A stretch of DNA of 64,000 bases, taken from NCBI GenBank assembly GCA_005281725.1, contig SSBO01000001.1, positions 3,580,399 to 3,644,398 on the forward strand, given 5' to 3'. Position numbers and translations under genes: made by a program. Each line of letters starts with the position of its first letter. Positions within the stretch are counted from its first letter, which is position 1. The notes under the pieces were generated by a model. That model did not search any database, was not told where the DNA came from, and worked only from the letters and a program-made list of their open reading frames with translations. Below are positions 60,266-64,000 of the stretch, one piece after another. This DNA comes from Wuchereria bancrofti. Taxonomy: Eukaryota; Nematoda; Chromadorea; Rhabditida; Onchocercidae.

Positions 60266-61871
60266 ATTAGAAATTTGCTGGTCGAATTTAGGTAAAATAT
60301 TTTGCCATCTCCATGTTATGTTCCATGATTATTTATTAACTATATTTGTAATACAAAGGTCGATATAAAAATCTTTCAGAGTAAATTTGTGCGAAATCTA
60401 TGATCGTGCTCCATTATTTATTTGTTTGTCGTTATTTATGCTGGCGAATTTACTATGTTGTGACTTCCATTTGTAGACTTCACAAGTTGTAAACAGTATT
60501 ATGGATGTCTAATACTTGATGCTTAATATTTGTTTCTTTTCCAAGAAATATTCTCTATTTCCACTGTATGTTAACTTAAAAATGAAATGTTAGACTCAGA
60601 TCTGGTTCTGGTATTTGCGATATTTCAAGAATTAATGTTTATAACAGTTTTATGGATATATATAATTTGAATTATTTCATATAACTGACTGAAATTGCCA
60701 AGGAATATTTAGTAGTTTATTAAAATGCACACAAAATAAGCGATAAGAATTGATAAAGTCGGAGAATTCGTTTGGTGCGAAAGTAATCAGATAAAGAATC
60801 TGCTGGACTAATGTCTCATACGATCATTTCGAGTTGCTTTGCGTAAAAAATAGTTTGCATGGCGATCCTTTTAGTATCTAACTGTGGTTCCACATGCTAA
60901 AATCACGTGCATAATAAGGCTGGTCAAGCCTTGCAAAATGCACAAAAATAAGATACAACTTACGACTTGTTGTGCGTGATCAAATACGTACGTAACACTG
61001 CTAGCACATATACTGCTTCTCCAACCACGCTATAATGAAATCTCTAGAAGTTGTTAGAGATCAAATATTCTAGGAAGTAGCGAATAAATTTCTTTAATGA
61101 ATAATAATCAAAAAAACACGAGCAATGTCCAGAATATATCCTCTACTTCAAATAAACATATGTTTTCTCTTATGTTTATTTAGGTTGGACATTGAATATA
61201 GTGATTATAAGTTGGACAGACTTTTTTAATGATTGCAATAAGTTTACAGTGTAATAAGTGTCTGATTTGTATTAATATATGAAAACACAACAGACAATGA
61301 TATTTGGGTTATTGACTGACGACCAGTTATTACTGTCTGATCATCAGATGAGGCTGATAAGGTCATGATTTTTTTTAAGAGGGAAGAATTGCTATATCTG
61401 AGTTGATTCTATATTTAAATAATATTTATAAAAAGGTCCAAGCTTAGAGTAAGATTTGTGATTATAAGAAAAATGTATCATACTTATTGGGGGACACGAG
61501 GATCTCCGTATTCAATGTCACATTACATTTACATCTGACGTACTTCAAAAATTGTTTTGCTCGCTTTGCAGACCTATTAAGATGTATTCCTATTTTTCTT
61601 ATCAATACATTTTATTAACTGATGTAATAAAGTGACTCACTTCTCATTCACTCAAGTCTAAGGGAGACTTCTTCACAGGTTTAAAGGTGTAGGATTTTCC
61701 GACACATTTGACCGTCATAAGATACTTTATCTCTATTTTGTTACACGGAATATGATATATGTATTTCATTATTTATTTCACAGAATATGATGGGGAAGTC
61801 TTTCACAATTTTGAAAAATTGTTTCAAATCAATATTTGTAAGCGTAAGTTACAGTTAATTAATAAAAGGAT
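60266..61871. other. intergenic region between convergent genes
   Basis: No coding exon is seen. It should contain the 3' ends of the XLF-like and RPN12-like genes. Confidence 0.5.
61772..61777 (-). terminator. AATAAA polyadenylation signal (minus strand) of the RPN12-like gene
   Basis: TTTATT on the + strand lies about 95 bp past the proposed stop codon of the minus-strand gene. Confidence 0.45.
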
Positions 61872-63463
61872 TTATATATTTTCTGTAATGCTGAAGCTTC
61901 TCGAATAATGAAGTTTCAAGTACAGCTGTCGGGGAAAAAAAAATAACCTTTTCGGCAAAAGATATCATTTCATTGACATCATTAAACAAAAGTAATCGTG
62001 CAGCATCTCGTTGCGATATTTTTATGAATGAGTGCTCCACACATAGAGCTATTTCATTCCTATAATTGGTTCTATCTGGTTAAGTTTCTGAATCCTTTCG
62101 AGTAAAAGGAAAACTCACCGTACTGTGTCCATTGATATACGTATAAATAATGCGTAGTACGGACTGGGAATATTCTTTTCGGTTAGCACTATCTGCAATG
62201 ACTTAGGACTAAGTTTTCGAAAATTAACTGGAACAATCGAAATAAAGGTCAAAGTAAGATAATGAAGTTCCATTTAGCAAACTCATCATGATCATGGCCA
62301 CTGTTTTAATCTTCACTTTGCTTTACTCACAAATATCATTAAAGAAAATGGATACCTTATGATAAGCACCCTCAATAAGCGATTGTTCCAGTTTCATAGG
62401 TATCTTAATATACGGATTCTTTTGCTGGATATCTTGATCAATCTGTTCCAATAACTGCAATATTTCAATTGAAGTTAACGACTTACAATAGAAACAGATC
62501 AACCTGCTAAATATGTAGTTCAAGTTCCACAAAATTTTCATGATGAAGTTTTTGTAATTCTCAGAGGATACATGTTATTGAAAAATTATCACAATTTTTC
62601 TTATTTCTGAACGGATAGTATAATCACGTTTCGGCCACTAGTATCAAAATACCATGTGGAATTCAGTGTGTTGATTGGTAGCCAAAAGGAACATAAGATC
62701 TAAGCCGATCATCAACCATTTATTTGGCCACTCTTCGTTTGAACTAAAATTTAAGTATCAAATCGATATTGAAGTAATAAAGCAATAATCCAAGTAGTTT
62801 TTAACAGATCTTTGTGTTTACCCATAAGAATTGTAAAAATTGATGAGAACAGTGATGGCTTCACGGAATGAGTTCAGATCAGACCTGAGTACCGCACACA
62901 GTGCATCTATTTCGAAAACATCTCCTGCAATCCAATTTGAGAGAAAATGAAAGATTAAACTGTATATATATAAACTAAATTTGAGAGGTGAATTTGCATT
63001 TCATCAATTTTAATGGTGCCAAAGTAAAACTTACGATGTATCATAAGTAAAGCATTATGAGTAAGACCACGTAAAGCGTTCCTGTTGTTCATTAATTCCT
63101 GAAAAACAATTAACGACATCTTGAGAAGCTCACCAAGTTTTGAATAAGACCTGTGTGACCTAATTGTCGCTGCAGATAGGATGTGTAAAGTTGTCAACGA
63201 ACAAGTTTCGACAACTCTCACTAAGCTAAGTGTAATAGATTGATTTATTTTAGGTTGTCGAATATTATAATGCGAGGATGATTGCAGGATAAACCTACAA
63301 CACTTTCTGCAGTAGAATCGCTCATGTTAGCTTCTGAATAAATGTTTGTAGAAAATATAATGTACGAACACACCTTTATCCGTTTCAGTCTGACCCCAAT
63401 CACTCCTAGATTTTTCGGCTCCTTATTCCACTCTGCCATCAGCTTCCTGCATTCAACTTCCAT
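61872..63463 (-). CDS. rpn-12: 26S proteasome lid subunit RPN12/PSMD8, divergent, 228 aa
   Basis: RPN12 is a PCI-domain subunit of the 19S regulatory particle lid; its incorporation completes lid assembly. Eight minus-strand exons in phase: 63463-63374, 63098-63035, 62924-62822, 62743-62653, 62454-62356, 62192-62119, 62059-61948 and 61925-61872. Matches to PSMD8 run throughout: ECRKLMAEWNKEPKNLGVIG (compare LKGEWNRKSPNLS), RDVFEIDALCAVLRSDLNSF (DILEIGAQWSILRKDIPSF), MIGLDLMFLLATNQHTEFH, KIPMKLEQSLIEGAYHK, IPSPYYALFIRISMDTVRNE and RDAARLLLFNDVNEMISFA. Similarity is moderate, so this is a fast-evolving copy or paralogue. The conserved C-terminal segment (GWVLGPNNYYSF in human) is replaced by a short tail (LYLKLHYSRSFSITENI), or, if the last intron is retained, by an alternative tail ending INPFIN at 61855. 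Confidence 0.75.
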
Positions 63464-63576
63464 CTATATGCACATTATCATTTATCACTTGTGATAACTT
63501 TTTAATTTGCTATATTCCATAGAATATCCCTCGCTTTAAAGTACCATTTTCTTTCACTATCACACTGTGTAAAACA

Positions 63577-63874
63577 TCATACTTCAGCACTTTTCAGCAC
63601 CATTTCCAGTTGAGAAAGGTCTCGTCTCGATTCTTGTCGCCATTCGTCCAACAGTCGCTGATGTACAATATCCAATCCTGCCATCCAATTCTCGATCTTG
63701 ATTTCAATCTAAGGATGAAGCTAAATGATAATCCAAGAATATAATCATGTCCCTTATCTTCCATCTTTAACGTTATCTTTGCTTTCATTCAATTTTTTAC
63801 CAATATTTAGGGAGATAGCAGAAGAGCTTTCACAATCTTTGCAAGTAATAGATATCAAAGTTCCGTAATTCAAA
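63577..63874 (-). CDS. last two exons of an unidentified minus-strand gene (5' end beyond the window)
   Basis: Exons 63874-63772 (entered in phase 2, acceptor TTTTGTAG-like, donor GTTAAA) and 63708-63577 (acceptor CCTTAG, stop TGA) join in phase 0. They read LISITCKDCESSSAISLNIG, KKLNESKDN, then ENWMAGLDIVHQRLLDEWRQ and ESRRDLSQLEMVLKSAEV. The second part is strongly helical and charged, like the end of a coiled-coil complex subunit. No family is assigned. It lies upstream of the RPN12-like gene on the same strand with about 114 bp between its stop and the rpn-12 ATG, so the two could form an operon. Confidence 0.4.
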
Positions 63875-64000
63875 CTACAAAAAATGAAAATTTTGAAGAT
63901 TTTATAAGAAGGTATCGATGGAAAATGTGGAAATGAACTGGCGCAGGATGACAATACAAGGACAGTGTTGATTGGAGGGAGTGAGTGGAAGCTTATAAAC

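Noticed and set aside
1..64000. CRISPR arrays, tRNA/rRNA genes, prophage or bacterial endosymbiont DNA
   Set aside because: No regularly spaced repeats, no cloverleaf or rRNA signatures noticed, and all recognisable genes are intron-bearing animal genes; tRNAs cannot be fully excluded without a covariance scan.

Overview
The window is eukaryotic and almost certainly nematode, with a filarial-type (Spirurina) parasite as the best guess. It is AT-rich. Genes consist of small exons (17-390 bp) separated by short-to-medium introns with T-rich TTTTCAG/TTTTAG acceptors. Several start codons lie only a few bases after a perfect acceptor that has no upstream coding exon, which is the signature of spliced-leader trans-splicing. 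The species is inferred; nothing in the sequence names it. All gene models below were assembled by hand by joining exons whose phases match and whose translation agrees with a protein family, so exon edges come from reading and not from transcript data.

Layout, left to right. 1-276 is the 3' end of a low-complexity gene. 1.6-3.0 kb holds two small uncertain gene models. A Pro/Tyr-rich orphan on the minus strand (3786-4532) is divergent from MPC1, the mitochondrial pyruvate carrier (4854-5556). 6935-8504 encodes an orphan secreted or single-pass membrane protein. 9073-11753 encodes a membrane-anchored PDZ-like protein. A complete eight-exon CK1/TTBK-like kinase lies convergently on the minus strand (12106-14798). 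About 13 kb with almost no coding signal follows.

The right half is gene-rich: mevalonate kinase (27852-36336, with an extra low-complexity insert), a Tob/BTG-family gene resembling nematode fog-3 (39296-40919), TXNDC9 on the minus strand (41620-42939, with a GC-AG intron), an orphan 255-aa gene (45044-47589), an arginine/serine-rich protein on the minus strand (51559-51993), a class I phosphatidylinositol transfer protein (53985-56538), an XLF/NHEJ1-like DNA-repair factor (58593-60265), a divergent RPN12/PSMD8 proteasome lid subunit on the minus strand (61872-63463), and a partial gene at the right edge (minus).

The genes are unrelated housekeeping and lineage-specific functions: pyruvate import, isoprenoid synthesis, lipid transfer, proteasome, tubulin/ATPase chaperoning, germline fate and end joining. 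There is no operon-like pathway cluster. The most notable items are the XLF-like gene, the fog-3-like gene whose exons do not stay in frame, the mevalonate kinase insert, a duplicated splice donor in the orphan membrane-protein gene, and a set of phase-matched Lys-rich exons that would span other genes.
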